NCBI RefSeq assembly: GCF_963082495.1
Contig: NZ_CAUJAN010000003.1
Coordinates: 248,001-312,000, forward strand
From: Methanobrevibacter sp. V74
Lineage (GTDB): Archaea > Methanobacteriota > Methanobacteria > Methanobacteriales > Methanobacteriaceae
Length of the DNA: 64,000 bases
Direction: 5' to 3'
Notes under the pieces: model-generated
The model's database searches: none
What the model saw: the letters and a program-made list of their open reading frames with translations, nothing else
What the model was told of the DNA's origin: nothing
Position numbers and translations under genes: made by a program
Part shown: positions 46,758 through 57,414 of the stretch, one piece after another
Numbering within the stretch: the stretch's first letter is position 1
How the letters are laid out: the number at the start of each line of letters is the position of its first letter

Positions 46758-48211
46758 AATATCCCCCCTACAAAATCAGAAATTCCATTTGTGACAATGT
46801 CCGGGAAGACACCTAACAATAATATAATTATCAATAATATTCCCATTGCAAATATCATTGATTTTGGAACCTCTTTATTTTCAAGATCCAATTCATTAGG
46901 TTTTGGTTTTAAAAACATTGTATAATATGTTTTTACAAATACTACAAATGTAGCGATACTTACCATAATAGCTAAAATGGATATTTCCGGAAATCCACAA
47001 CTTAAAGATGCCTGAACAAGCATTAATTTAGATTGGAAACCGCTTAATGGAGGAATTCCAGCCATTGCAAGACCTGCAACTAAAAGCATGACCCCCACTT
47101 TTGGATGGTATGCAAGAAGTCCGCCTAATTTTCTTGTATCCAATTCATTTGTTGCATCTACAATTGCACCAAATCCGATAAATAACAGTGCAGTAATTAC
47201 GATTTCATTTAATGCTTGGAAAAGTCCTGCAGTTATTGAAAAATTTGTTCCAAGCCCTATACCTAATCCGATGAAACCTAATTCCCCTACTGCTAAAAAC
47301 CCAATCATTCTTCTAAAGTCTGTTTGAGTCAATGCAAGAGAAACACCTAATATCATGGCCAAAATAGAGAAGAATACTATGAGAACTTCAAAGATTGGAA
47401 GTGATGAATATATTCTAAACATTATCAATACAATTGAAATCATTGAAATAACTGTAAATGATTGCAGTAAAGCTGCTCCATGAGGTTCTGCTTTTGAATA
47501 AATTCCAGATTTTATAGTATGGAATGGCGGTAAACCAGATGCATATAACCATCCAAAGAATATTAATGCGAGTGACAATAAAAATACTGGAGAGTTGGCG
47601 TTGACCAAACCACTGTGAACCGCATGTGCAATATCAGTAACATTTACACTACCAGTTAATGCCAGCAAGAATCCAATTCCTAAAAGCATTATTGGAGAAC
47701 CAATTGATCCTAAAATCATATATTTTAAAGCCATTTCGTAACTGTAATCAATTGAAGATGCGGCAACTATGCCCACCTGTGCAAGCGCCAGTATCTCAAA
47801 GAATACAAACATGTGGAATATATCATCTGTTAATATTATTGCAGTTACAGCGGCTGTACCTAAGAATAACAGGAACAAATAAGGTCCAGAAACTTCTCTG
47901 TATTTAGTCAAGTAAATAAATATTACTAAAAATGTTAAAAGGCCAATGCCCCCTATAAATATCTGCTGCAAGAATGTAAATGAATATGTAATTGCCGGAT
48001 GATATGCAACTCCAGTTACATTATCTAGAATTGGTTCATAACCTCCGAAATAGTGAAGACCATAATTAGACAACAATGGAATTAGGGGCAAGCATATTGC
48101 TACAACAAATGCAAAAATTTTAGTAGCTTTATTGAACTTTGAAAATGCACTAATTAATAATGCCGCCATAAGAGGAACAATCACCATAAGTGGAATTAAT
48201 TCATTCATCAT
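46754..48211 (-). CDS. ehbF: Energy-converting hydrogenase B proton/ion-channel subunit (NuoN/MrpD-like)
   Basis: A 485-residue polytopic protein of the NuoL/M/N and MrpD family with about 14 helices. The conserved segments [22 protein letters not shown] near 230 and [18 protein letters not shown] near 390 include lysines of the ion path. It should couple the endergonic reduction of ferredoxin by hydrogen to ion influx. It overlaps ehbE by 11 bp. Confidence 0.93.
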   Translation of the reverse strand: MMNELIPLMVIVPLMAALLISAFSKFNKATKIFAFVVAICLPLIPLLSNYGLHYFGGYEPILDNVTGVAYHPAITYSFTFLQQIFIGGIGLLTFLVIFIYLTKYREVSGPYLFLLFLGTAAVTAIILTDDIFHMFVFFEILALAQVGIVAASSIDYSYEMALKYMILGSIGSPIMLLGIGFLLALTGSVNVTDIAHAVHSGLVNANSPVFLLSLALIFFGWLYASGLPPFHTIKSGIYSKAEPHGAALLQSFTVISMISIVLIMFRIYSSLPIFEVLIVFFSILAMILGVSLALTQTDFRRMIGFLAVGELGFIGLGIGLGTNFSITAGLFQALNEIVITALLFIGFGAIVDATNELDTRKLGGLLAYHPKVGVMLLVAGLAMAGIPPLSGFQSKLMLVQASLSCGFPEISILAIMVSIATFVVFVKTYYTMFLKPKPNELDLENKEVPKSMIFAMGILLIIILLLGVFPDIVTNGISDFVGGIL

Positions 48212-48587
48212 ATTCCTCCTGTTTTGATGTATCGGCCAACATTACTTTTGTAGATAATGTACCATGTCTTCTGTATAAAACCATCACTAAAGCAAGCATC
48301 ACTGCAAGAGTGCTTGCACCGATTACAATACTGGTAAGTACCAATCCGAAAGGAAGGGGATATGCTGCATTTGATGCAAACCATGAAGTATCCATTCCCG
48401 GCATTAAAATTGGTACAACTCCACCTGCCTTATAACCAATAGCAACAATGAATAAATTAGCTCCCTCTTCAATGAAACTAATACCAATTATCTTTTTAAT
48501 AATATTATCAATGAATATAGCTGAGTAAAGCCCAATAATGACTAAAGCAGCTGAGGTCAATAATATTACAAGTTGTAGTTGAGCCAT
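48201..48587 (-). CDS. ehbE: Energy-converting hydrogenase B subunit E (MrpC/NuoK-like)
   Basis: A 128-residue protein with three transmembrane helices and [18 protein letters not shown] near residue 35, the pattern of the MnhC/NuoK family with acidic residues in the membrane. It shares one base with ehbD and overlaps ehbF by 11 bp. Confidence 0.88.
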   Translation of the reverse strand: MAQLQLVILLTSAALVIIGLYSAIFIDNIIKKIIGISFIEEGANLFIVAIGYKAGGVVPILMPGMDTSWFASNAAYPLPFGLVLTSIVIGASTLAVMLALVMVLYRRHGTLSTKVMLADTSKQEEYDE

Positions 48588-48838
48588 TATTCATCACTCC
48601 TTTGAGTTTTTTTAACAGCAAGTGCAATAAATACCGGAATAATAGCTACACCCACAATTGCCTGAGTTAAAGCAACATCTGGTGCTAATAATATCTGGAA
48701 CAATAAAGCCAATGCCCCCCCACTAAATCCGGTTAGAATAGCTGTTTTTAATAAATCTTTTTGAATAAGGGCAAGAATGGTACTTAATATTACTATAATG
48801 CATAAAACGATTTCCAACATACTACTCACCCTCATCAA
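48587..48838 (-). CDS. ehbD: Energy-converting hydrogenase B subunit D (DUF4040/MbhD-like)
   Basis: An 83-residue protein with three helices; [20 protein letters not shown] and [16 protein letters not shown] are typical of the MbhD/DUF4040 part of MrpA. It overlaps ehbC by 17 bp and ehbE by one base. Confidence 0.87.
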   Translation of the reverse strand: MMRVSSMLEIVLCIIVILSTILALIQKDLLKTAILTGFSGGALALLFQILLAPDVALTQAIVGVAIIPVFIALAVKKTQRSDE

Positions 48839-49244
48839 TTTCCAAGGTAGTTACTGAAAATCTATCATCTACTTTAAGTTTTTCTGAATTTTCACTTTCT
48901 AAAGCCTGTACCTTTTCTTTAGAATGTAAAAATGGATGATTTTCATCTACTTTTTCTTCAACTACCAATAAATCCTCTTCATTTTCCCTATCTTCCTTTT
49001 TCCAATAGGCATTAGCTATTGCATGTGCTATAAATGGTGCCAGAATAAAGTAAATTCCGGCTAAAAGATATTGGCCAAGACCAATCATTGCAATAATACA
49101 AGCAACATCAAATAAACCCACTATGTGGATTCTAGCATAAACCACATTTTTAGTATTTTTATCCAAACTTATAAGACCTATTGCTGCAATTATAGTAATA
49201 ACGGCCGCTATTAAAAGAAGAACTGATTGAATATATTCGATCAT
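48822..49244 (-). CDS. ehbC: Energy-converting hydrogenase B subunit C (MrpG-like)
   Basis: A 140-residue protein. Three hydrophobic segments (residues 1-80), including [19 protein letters not shown], resemble MnhG/PhaG subunits. An acidic cytoplasmic tail of about 55 residues follows, which is longer than in antiporter MrpG. It overlaps ehbB by 4 bp. Confidence 0.87.
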   Translation of the reverse strand: MIEYIQSVLLLIAAVITIIAAIGLISLDKNTKNVVYARIHIVGLFDVACIIAMIGLGQYLLAGIYFILAPFIAHAIANAYWKKEDRENEEDLLVVEEKVDENHPFLHSKEKVQALESENSEKLKVDDRFSVTTLEIDEGE

Positions 49245-49507
49245 ATGTCTTCTCCCCCCAAAGTAACAGCGAAAGCAATAGTTCCTACAAAACCAAAGAA
49301 TATTAAAGCTAATGATATATCTCTAAAGAATTCAAGATTATATAAATCTCCACCGATAAGCAATGCAACAGCAAATGCATTGACAATGACGGAACTTCCT
49401 AAAAGCCCCATGGATGTGGATTTATATGCACTAATCCTTAGGCTAACTAACATTATTATAATCAATGCAATAACCATAATATATTTTGAAACAAACAATA
49501 TATCCAT
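49241..49507 (-). CDS. ehbB: Energy-converting hydrogenase B subunit B (MrpF-like)
   Basis: An 88-residue protein with three helices in the MnhF/MrpF pattern (LRISAYKSTSMGLLGSSVIV). It lies 32 bp after ehbA and overlaps ehbC by 4 bp. Confidence 0.86.
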   Translation of the reverse strand: MDILFVSKYIMVIALIIIMLVSLRISAYKSTSMGLLGSSVIVNAFAVALLIGGDLYNLEFFRDISLALIFFGFVGTIAFAVTLGGEDI

Positions 49508-49539
49508 ACTATCTCACTCGATTTTTTATCAAAGAAACA

Positions 49540-49854
49540 TTATTCTAACATTTTCTTTATATAAGGCTCGAAAGGAATAATATCCTCTTTTTTTCTTGGA
49601 GAAATAGCAGCTACTTTGATAATGTTATTTTCACTATCTAAATCAACAGATAAAGTACCAGGTGTTAAAGAAATACTATTTGCTAAAATTGTTTGTGAAA
49701 CAGGTCTCTCCAAAACTGTTTCAATATCAACAACAATAGGATCAATATTTCTTCTCATAATTCCATTAAATGCAACACTGCATGTTGATTTAATTATTTC
49801 CAAAATGAGAACTACGAAATAGACAATTCCGTATCCAATTCTAGTCAAAAACAT
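49540..49854 (-). CDS. ehbA: Energy-converting hydrogenase B subunit A (MrpE-like)
   Basis: A 104-residue protein: one hydrophobic N-terminal helix and a soluble domain with SISLTPGTLSVDLD, the MnhE/MrpE hallmark. It is the first gene of the 17-gene operon (ehbA to ehbQ, 49854 to 40000) and starts with an ATG after GGAG. Ehb supplies low-potential electrons for anabolic CO2 fixation in methanogens. Confidence 0.87.
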   Translation of the reverse strand: MFLTRIGYGIVYFVVLILEIIKSTCSVAFNGIMRRNIDPIVVDIETVLERPVSQTILANSISLTPGTLSVDLDSENNIIKVAAISPRKKEDIIPFEPYIKKMLE

Positions 49855-49870
49855 TAAACAAGCTCCATTT

Positions 49871-49923
49871 CATTATATAAATTTACAGTCAAAAAGTTGA
49901 CATTTGATAACACTTATATTTAT
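49871..49923 (-). promoter_or_regulatory. ehbA: Promoter region of the ehb operon
   Basis: On the minus strand, TTTATATAATG (49871-49881) lies 17-27 bp before the ehbA ATG and a second TATA-like ATAAATATAA (49914-49923) lies further upstream. The second leaves more room for a leader carrying the GGAG Shine-Dalgarno. Which one is used cannot be told from sequence. Confidence 0.4.
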
Positions 49924-49962
49924 CATGATTATTCATTATAAAGTTATGCTTTTTTAAAAAAA

Positions 49963-51774
49963 CAGGATGGGACATGAAATTTTTTAATTTTTCATAGAAT
50001 TTTTTATTTTAAAAATTTTTTGCAATAATTTTATTTTTCAGTTGTTTTCTATTGTTTATTTCGTTGTATATTCTTTTTTAAGTTGTGTCCTATTGTGTAT
50101 AGTTTAAACTCTGTAATTATTTGTTTTAAGTCCGTTGTTGTGAATTTTGTTAGGTTTATGTTTTGTTTCATGTTTGTAAATGGTAGTTTCTGCTGTTTTT
50201 TTGAGCGTATTTTTGTAGATTTTTTTGGGGGGGGCTTTTGTGGTTTTCTATTTTTCTTTGCATTTTTATTTTTGAAATATTTTCCATAGTCAGTGATTAT
50301 TCTGTATTGTTGTGTTTTTACTGTAATATTTTTGTACTGGGCAGTTTTTGCATTCTTTGGTCCAATGTGTGATTCTTGTTTTGTTTTTGTATTGGTATTC
50401 GCTTTTTTTTCTATAGTGGTTGACCAATTGGGGGGAAGATATAGGTCATCATTTCGTGATCATAGTTGATAATTAATCTTTGGAAAAATGGTTTTTTTTT
50501 TCGGACAATTATTATACTATTTTTTTTCTTTTCTTGAGAGTTTTCGTGAGGATATGTAACCGTCAAGGTCCATGTTTTTCAAGATATTCTGTGTTTTTCA
50601 TCTGTTGAATAGTCATTATCTGCACTTACTTGGTAATTAACAGGCATTTTCATCGTTATATTTCTGTTAAATTTGATTGTACTTGTTCCATTTAATGGAA
50701 CAAGTTCGTAATGGTCTGTTGGATTGTATTGTTATGTATGATGCTAGGATTATTCTTTTATGTGAGTCTACAGCAATCTGTCCATTGTAATCCAAATTCC
50801 CCATTTTACCTTTTTTTTATTAATCATAAAAATCTTGAATCTGGATCATTTACACTTAATTACATCATTTTTTCCAGAATTCTTTAAGCTTTTCTTCGAG
50901 TGTTTCAAGCTTTTTTGTAAATTTTTTTTCAGGATTTTTCTTCTGGATTGTTTTAAGAGGTTTTTACTTGAAGCTCTCAATTTATCTTTGGTCTCCATCA
51001 TTTTCAGAGGAGTTATTGATTTTCTCTTACTGTTTCTTGGAATTTTTGTTTGTTAATATGATTCAGGAACACTAATTTTTCCAGATTCATCGCCCAATTC
51101 CAAATCTTCTTCTTGATCCAATTTATAATACTTTTCTTCCAAGTGTTCTTTTCATGATTATTTTTAATTGTTGTTCATTGGTTATTATTTTTTAAAGATG
51201 TTTTTGCTTTTACTTTAGTTCCATCTAAAAATTAAATGGTGGATTTTAATTAAATCTTCCTTCTTTTGCAATCTTTAAAGTTGTTTTAAAAGCTTCATCA
51301 ATTAAATCAGGTATAATCCAATTTGAATCTTATAAAATTGTCCCTATAAACTGGCTTTTGCATGCCTGCTAAAGTACATATAAGCAATATTCAGTTCTTG
51401 TTCTTCTCTCAATTAGAGAAGACAATCCACCATCAAATAACACTCATCCAAACCAATCCTAAGCAACATTTCACGAGGATATAAGCAGGTTCACCAGGCT
51501 TATCACGAAAAACTCCTTGTTAGCTTCGGAACAATCAATTTGATCAACCACATTTTTAATAAAATAACACGGATGACCTTCAGGAATCAAATTACTCAAG
51601 TCCATAGGCACCAACATAGTCTGATTAATAGTATCATCTTTTAAAACCATAAATAAAACAACCATAAATATTAATATTTATAATAAAAGATTGTACTTCA
51701 TAGTATATAAAATTAAAGGGAAAAAAATAAGCGAAAAAAATTTTAAAAATTAATGAGAGTCATGTCCCATCCTG
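49963..51774 (-). mobile_element. IS1182-type insertion element, copy 1, heavily decayed
   Basis: Terminal inverted repeats: CAGGATGGGACATGA at 49963-49977 and its complement at 51760-51774, giving 1,812 bp. Between them is a minus-strand transposase in many broken frames. No clear target duplication was found at the ends. It is more degraded than the copy at 55692-57414. Confidence 0.75.
50040..51665 (-). pseudogene. Decayed IS1182-family transposase
   Basis: The N-terminus (51665 down to about 51471) reads FMVLKDDTINQTMLVPMDL and is nearly identical to the transposase start of the other copy. Later parts are recoverable only in short shifted frames (for example ITHWTKECKNC). Many stops and frameshifts show it cannot make a full protein. 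Confidence 0.75.
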
Positions 51775-51821
51775 CAAATCATATAAAAAAAACTTACGAA
51801 AAATCAAATTCAAATCTAAGA

Positions 51822-51995
51822 GGCACTTTCAAAAACTTAGGTGATTTCACTTTAAACAAGTCTTTTACTAAAAACTTTTTCCTGATATTTGGCTTTATTT
51901 TTATAATTTAAAGCTAATAAACCGTTTATTGTGAAATAATTTAAGTGCATAAATTAATCAAAAAATAATTTATCACTTAAGTTTTTGAAAGTGCC
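51822..51995. mobile_element. MITE-like palindromic element, copy 2 (174 bp)
   Basis: 24-bp terminal inverted repeats with a single mismatch (GGCACTTTCAAAAACTTA at the left end). AAATCTAAGA occurs directly on both sides (51812-51821 and 51997-52006), one extra A separating the right copy from the element. Internal sequence such as ATAATTTAAAGCTAAT is shared with copy 1 at 35823-35989. It contains no reading frame. Confidence 0.82.
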
Positions 51996-52218
51996 AAAAT
52001 CTAAGAACTAATTAATAACACTATTATAATATGAAAAGATATAATAAAAATTTTCAGCTAAAAATTCTTAAGTTTCTAGGAATGTCAGGAATTCAAAACT
52101 TTTAAATATATGTGTTATTGATATTATAATATAGTTAAAAAGTATATTACTTTAATTAATATTAATTGTAGTAATTTTTTAACTACATATAAAAAAAATG
52201 AGTGAGGTGAAAAAGAAT

Positions 52219-55200
52219 ATGTTATGTAAAAATATGGGTAAATTGTTATTTTTATTTATTATTTTATTAATGTCTATATCGGCTATTTCTGCAGTTGATG
52301 ATTCAACTGATGCAGTTCAAGGAGTAGCATTAAATGATTCGGATGTTCTTTCATATTCTAATGATTTAAATGATATAGTTGGTGATAGAGGAACTCCAGG
52401 TTCTTTCACTGATTTACAAACAATTATCAATAATGCATCAGCTGGATCTACTATAACTTTGGATAAAGATTATGTTTATAATAATTTAACAGACTCTAAT
52501 CCAATAACAATTAATAAGAAATTAACTATACTTGGTAATAATTTTACATTAAATGGAAATAATCAATCAGCTATTTTAAAAATAAAGGGTTTTGGTCTTT
52601 CTCATGTTGTTTTAGATAATATAACTTTTATTAATGGGTATTCTGATGAAAGTGGAGCTGCTATCTACTCATTATCAGATGATATAGAAATAAAAAATTG
52701 TTACTTTAAAAACAATAAAGCTGATGATGCTTATGGTGGTGCAATATATTTAGGCTGGGATCGTGGAATAATTTCTAATTGCGTCTTTATTAATAATACT
52801 GCAGATCATGGTGGAGCTATTTATACAGCTAATAATAATTTTAGAATTAAAAATTCCACATTTAAAAAAAATAATGCCCATAGGGGTGGTGCTATTTATT
52901 TTGATTCAAATGGAATTTTAGAAGATTCTATATTTATTTATAATAATGCAGAATATGGTGGAGCTATTTTTGTTAATGATGAAACTGTTACTATTGTAAA
53001 TTCTTCTTTTAATGATAATTATGCAATTCATTGGGGAGGAGCCATATCTTTCCAAAGTGATGAAGGTAATATTATAAATTCCTCTTTTAAAAATAATAAT
53101 GCAAATGGTTCTGGTGGAGCTGTATTCTTCCATTGTAAGGAAGGTAATATTATAAATTCCTCTTTTAAAAATAATAATGCAAATGGTTCTGGTGGAGCTG
53201 TTTATTGTCCGAGTAATGCTAATAATATCAAAAATTCTATTTTAAATAGTAATTTTACTAATAATACTGCTTATAATGCTGGAGCTATTTGTTTAGCTTC
53301 TAATAATACATTGGTGGATAATTGTCAGTTTATTAATAATTCTGCCACTAAATATTGTGGTGGAGCAATTGATGACACAGATATGGATTTAAAAAATAAT
53401 ACTATTTCTAATTCTGTTTTTAAAAATAATTTTGCTAAGATTTATGGTGGAGCAATAAGTGTTGCTAATGTAATGATAATAAATTCAACATTTAAAAATA
53501 ACTCTGCTATCTTTGGAGGAGCTATTTATGTAATTAATTCAACTATTATTGATTCTACATTTGAAGATAACTCTGCTAAAGAAGAAGGCAAATCAATATA
53601 TGCAATTAATAATGTAACATTAGAAAATTGTAATATTGATTCTAGTGATGTTGTAAAAAAATTCTTAAATAAAAAATTAGAAGTTATTAACAATTATGAC
53701 TACAATTATTTCACTGTAATTAATGGTTTTTATGGATTATGTACTGAAAGATTTTTAGGTGAGGCTTTAAATGGTATTCGTGATGATGGTCTTAGATTAT
53801 TAAGAAATAGTCTTAGTGGTGAAGATGTTAGTGAATATCTTAAAATATTGATTTATACTTTTGTAAACAAAGAACAAGACTTAAATGGCACTGGTTTAAA
53901 TAATGCTGTTTGGGAATTTACTGATGGTAATTTTAGAAATTCCAACAACACAATTGTTAAAAAAGTTTTAGCATTATATGAGTCTGGAATGAGAGTTCCT
54001 AATAAAAATGCTTCTAAACTTTTAGATAACAGATCAATAATCTTTTATGATTTCTCATCATTAATCACACCATCATTATGGCAAAATTTAGTATTATTTA
54101 AATTCAGATCCCTTAATATCACAGAAAACCTTACAAAAGAAACATTAAACCAAAGTGTATTAATCAACCAAATTGTCGAATTTAAAATAACACTAAAAAA
54201 TACAGGCAATGAAAGTATTAACAATGCTTTTATACAAGATAATGATTATAGTAATGGTCTTGTCTATTATGGTTGGAAAAATGTTGTGGGCAATTGGACT
54301 TATGATGCAACACATAAAAAATGGATTTTAAACAACCCATTAAAAGCTGGTCAAAGCGTATCTATAATCCTATTATTCAAAGCTGTGCAAAATGGAACTT
54401 TAATAAACAACGTTAGCTCTGGATTTGACAATATCACATTATCCAACAGTACAAACAACACAACAGTTTATAAACCTAATATTAAAGTAATTAAATTAAC
54501 CAATAATCCCATTGTTTTTGCTGGCGATTATGTAGGCTTCACAATCAAAGTCACCAACACAGGAGACTGTAAACTAAACGGTGTTTTTGTTTATGAGACT
54601 AAATATGATGGCCTCAAATATGATTCCTTTATTGGAGCTGATTGGACAAAATCAGGAAACAAATTTATTTACAACAAAATCTTAGACATAGGAGAATCAG
54701 CCAGTTTCATTGTTAAATTTAAAACAATAAAAACAGGTAACTTCACAAACATAGTAGTCGTAGGTTCCAACGAAACACCAAACAGCACTACAAACAACAC
54801 AACCAAAGTATTCACTCCTAAACTAAGTGTTATTAAATTATCCAACACCCAAATCGTAACTGTAGGACAAAAATGTAGTTTTACAATCGTTGTACGCAAC
54901 ACCGGAGACTACAAACTAACCAAAATATTCATAATCGAAAAAAATTACAAAGGACTTAAATATGATTCCTTTAAAGGATCAAAATGGACAAAAATAGGAA
55001 ACAAATTTATTTACAACAAAATTTTAAATGTAGGTGAATCCGCAAATTTCACAATCTTCTTTAAAACAACAAAAACTGGAAACTTCACCAATATTATAAT
55101 GGCAGGCAGTAACGAAACAGGAAACAAAACTGTTAACAACACTACACAAGTTGTAAAAAAACACAAAAATGAAAGTAATAATAAAACTCCTAAAAATCCT

Positions 55201-55326
55201 AAAGATCCTAAAAATCCTAAAGATCCTATTGTAAAAGAACATAATGTTGAAAAAACTACAGGTAATCCAATATTAGCACTATTAATAGTATTAGCAATAA
55301 TCCCATTAATCAAACGCAAATATTAA
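52219..55326 (+). CDS. Adhesin-like protein: beta-helix, thioester-domain-like region, two DUF11 repeats, membrane anchor
   Basis: About 1,035 residues. A signal peptide (LLFLFIILLMSISAISA) is followed by a right-handed beta-helix region with repeated GGAIY and NSxFKNN units to about residue 470. Next comes a segment with FYGLCTERFLG and NNAVWEFTDG that resembles a thioester (TQXA) domain, then two DUF11-type domains, a Lys/Pro-rich spacer and a C-terminal transmembrane helix ending KRKY. An ATG at 52198 is in frame, but GAGGTGA at 52204-52210 fits the ATG at 52219. It is a surface protein, probably for attachment. It sits between two IS1182-type elements. Confidence 0.85.
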   Translation: MLCKNMGKLLFLFIILLMSISAISAVDDSTDAVQGVALNDSDVLSYSNDLNDIVGDRGTPGSFTDLQTIINNASAGSTITLDKDYVYNNLTDSNPITINKKLTILGNNFTLNGNNQSAILKIKGFGLSHVVLDNITFINGYSDESGAAIYSLSDDIEIKNCYFKNNKADDAYGGAIYLGWDRGIISNCVFINNTADHGGAIYTANNNFRIKNSTFKKNNAHRGGAIYFDSNGILEDSIFIYNNAEYGGAIFVNDETVTIVNSSFNDNYAIHWGGAISFQSDEGNIINSSFKNNNANGSGGAVFFHCKEGNIINSSFKNNNANGSGGAVYCPSNANNIKNSILNSNFTNNTAYNAGAICLASNNTLVDNCQFINNSATKYCGGAIDDTDMDLKNNTISNSVFKNNFAKIYGGAISVANVMIINSTFKNNSAIFGGAIYVINSTIIDSTFEDNSAKEEGKSIYAINNVTLENCNIDSSDVVKKFLNKKLEVINNYDYNYFTVINGFYGLCTERFLGEALNGIRDDGLRLLRNSLSGEDVSEYLKILIYTFVNKEQDLNGTGLNNAVWEFTDGNFRNSNNTIVKKVLALYESGMRVPNKNASKLLDNRSIIFYDFSSLITPSLWQNLVLFKFRSLNITENLTKETLNQSVLINQIVEFKITLKNTGNESINNAFIQDNDYSNGLVYYGWKNVVGNWTYDATHKKWILNNPLKAGQSVSIILLFKAVQNGTLINNVSSGFDNITLSNSTNNTTVYKPNIKVIKLTNNPIVFAGDYVGFTIKVTNTGDCKLNGVFVYETKYDGLKYDSFIGADWTKSGNKFIYNKILDIGESASFIVKFKTIKTGNFTNIVVVGSNETPNSTTNNTTKVFTPKLSVIKLSNTQIVTVGQKCSFTIVVRNTGDYKLTKIFIIEKNYKGLKYDSFKGSKWTKIGNKFIYNKILNVGESANFTIFFKTTKTGNFTNIIMAGSNETGNKTVNNTTQVVKKHKNESNNKTPKNPKDPKNPKDPIVKEHNVEKTTGNPILALLIVLAIIPLIKRKY
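53062..53201. repeat. 62-bp perfect direct repeat in the adhesin gene
   Basis: 53062-53123 and 53140-53201 are identical over 62 bp with a 78-bp period (26 residues, one or two beta-helix rungs). The identity at DNA level suggests a recent duplication or gene conversion. The DUF11 domains further on (about 54480-54810 and 54820-55150) are a diverged second repeat. Confidence 0.9.
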
Positions 55327-55410
55327 AAAAAAAGATTACCTTTTGAGACTGTCCAATAATTTGATTTTGAAATTTTGGATTGAATATTTGGAATTCGGAG
55401 TGCTTTTTTA

Positions 55411-55517
55411 CACTTGAAATTGCACTTCGATGATATTTTTTTAGGAAATAGTAGTTAATGACTTTGTTGAGATTCTATATTTTTTCACTTGAAATTTCAC
55501 ATCGACATTATTTTTTT
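55411..55517. repeat. Short direct repeat downstream of the adhesin gene
   Basis: CACTTGAAATTGCACTTCGA (55411) and CACTTGAAATTTCACATCGA (55486) lie 75 bp apart, each followed by a T-rich tract. No gene is seen between 55327 and 55691; the stretch is T-rich on the plus strand. Confidence 0.5.
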
Positions 55518-55691
55518 GATATTAGAATTGTGTTTTCATTATTTTAGTATGGGATTTGTCAATAAATCTTTAATTTAATAATTTTTCTTATTTTAATATT
55601 CAATTATTCTTTGTTTTACTCATACTCTTTTTAAAACTCTTATTTTTGATTTTTTTTGAGAATTTTTATTTTGGCATTTTTTTTTTTTTTT

Positions 55692-57414
55692 GAGGATGTG
55701 ACGCAAAATTTTTAATTGAATTTTGTGTTTTTAGATTTTTTATATTTTTTCTTATTTTTAGTTGTTTTTAGTGTTTATTTCGTTGTATATTCTTTTTAGG
55801 TTGTGTCCGATTGTATATAATTTGAATTCTGTATTTGTGTTTTTTATTCCGGTTGTTGTGAATTCATGGAGTTTCATGTTTGTTTTATGTGTGCAAATGG
55901 TAGTTCTGCTGTTTTTGATCGTTTTTTGTAGATTTTTTGTGCCCATTCTGTTTCCATTTTCCGTTGCATTCTAATCTTGGAAGGGTTGCCATAGTCTTGA
56001 ATTGTTCTGTAATTCTTTTTCTTGCAGCAGATTTCTTTCATAACACAGTTTTTACATTTATTAGTCCAATAAGTTATTTTTTTGTTTGTTTTTGTATTCA
56101 TATGTTCGTCTTCGATATAAAATTTCTCCCAAAGGACAGATGTAGGTTTCAATTTCTGCATCGTAGCAGAAATTGTCTTTTTGGAATGGTTTTTCCCATA
56201 GATTATATTTCTTTTCTTTTCTTGAGAGTTTTCTGGTGGATATGTATCCTTCTAAGCCTTTTTCTTCAAGATAGGTTGTGTTTTCATCAGTTGAATATCC
56301 ATTATCAGCACTGAATTGGAAATTGGAAGGCAATTCATCATAGATTCCAGTTAAATTGTTTTCTAATTGTTCTATTGATGGAATAAGCTCGAAATGGTCT
56401 GTTGGATTTTGTGTAATGTATGAAGATAGGATTATTCCTTTGTATTCATCCACAATGATTTGTGCATTGTAATCCCATTCCCATTTGCCTTTTTTATTCA
56501 TCATCAAGCGAGCATCAGGGTCGTTAATGCTGATTACATCTTTTGGTGATTCTTTTACTTTTTCTTCGAGTTCATTGAGTTTTTTTAAAACTTTTTCTGG
56601 ATTTTTTTTCTGCTTGTTTTAAAAGATTTAAACTTGAAGAACGCAATTTATCTTTGTTTTTATTATTTTTAGAAGATTCTTGAATTTCTTTTACTGTTTC
56701 TTTGAATTTTTCTTTGTCTGTTAATGATTCTGGAACTGAATTTCCAGATTCATCTCCGAGTTCATCATCTTCTTGCTGATCAAGTTCAATACTTTTTTCA
56801 AGGTGTTCTTTCATGATTTTAATTTGGTTTTCATCAGTTAATTTATTAATTGATGTTTTTGCTTTGATTTTAGTTCCATCCAAGCTCAAATGATGGATTT
56901 TTATTAAATCATTTTCCTTTGCAATTTTGATGGTTGTTTTGAATGCTTCGTCGATTAAATCAGCATAATCGACTTTAAATCGCGCAATTGTCCGATAGGA
57001 TGGTTTTTCCATTGCTGCAAGATACATATATGCAATGTCAGTTCTTGTTTTTCTTTCTATTTCTCTTGAAGACAATCCTCCATCAAATACGCTCATTAAA
57101 ATGAGCCTGAGCAATAATTCTCGAGGATAAGCAAATTCACCAGGCTTTCCACGAAATTCCTGGTTTGCTTTCGAACAATCAATTAAATCAACCACATTTT
57201 TAATAAAATAGCAAGGATGATCTTCAGGAATCAAATTTCGCAAGTCCATAGGGACCAACATAGTCTGATTTATATTATCATCTTTTAAAACCATGAATAA
57301 AACAACCATAAATATTAATATCTATAATAAAAGATTGTACTTCATAGTATATAAAATTAAAGGAAAATTAGTCAATTAAAATTAGAAAAAATTGTGACTT
57401 CGTGTCACATCCTC
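55692..57414 (-). mobile_element. IS1182-type insertion element, copy 2
   Basis: Terminal inverted repeats GAGGATGTGAC at 55692-55702 and its complement at 57404-57414, extendable outward by a T5/A5 pair; length 1,723 bp. It contains a nearly complete transposase broken only by frameshifts. The ends resemble those of copy 1 (GGATG, then GAC) but are not identical, so the two are related elements rather than recent duplicates. Confidence 0.8.
55758..57309 (-). pseudogene. IS1182-family transposase broken by three frameshifts
   Basis: About 510 codons. It begins MVLKDDNINQTMLVPMDL (from an upstream start at 57309), has the DUF772 domain (RELLLRLILMSVFDGGLSSREIE), a charged linker, the DDE-type DPDARLMMNKKGKWEWDYNAQ segment, a cysteine block (CKNCVMKEICC) and the C-terminal NLKRIYNEI. 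Three single-base shifts break it, near 56600, 56100 and 55890, each in or next to an A-run. No in-frame stop occurs otherwise. So it is a recent pseudogene or contains homopolymer sequence errors. Confidence 0.8.

Noticed and set aside
51822-51995. MITE derived from the neighbouring IS1182-type elements
   Set aside because: The inverted ends (GGCACTTTC) do not match the IS ends (GGATG-GAC), so the IS transposase is an unlikely mobiliser.
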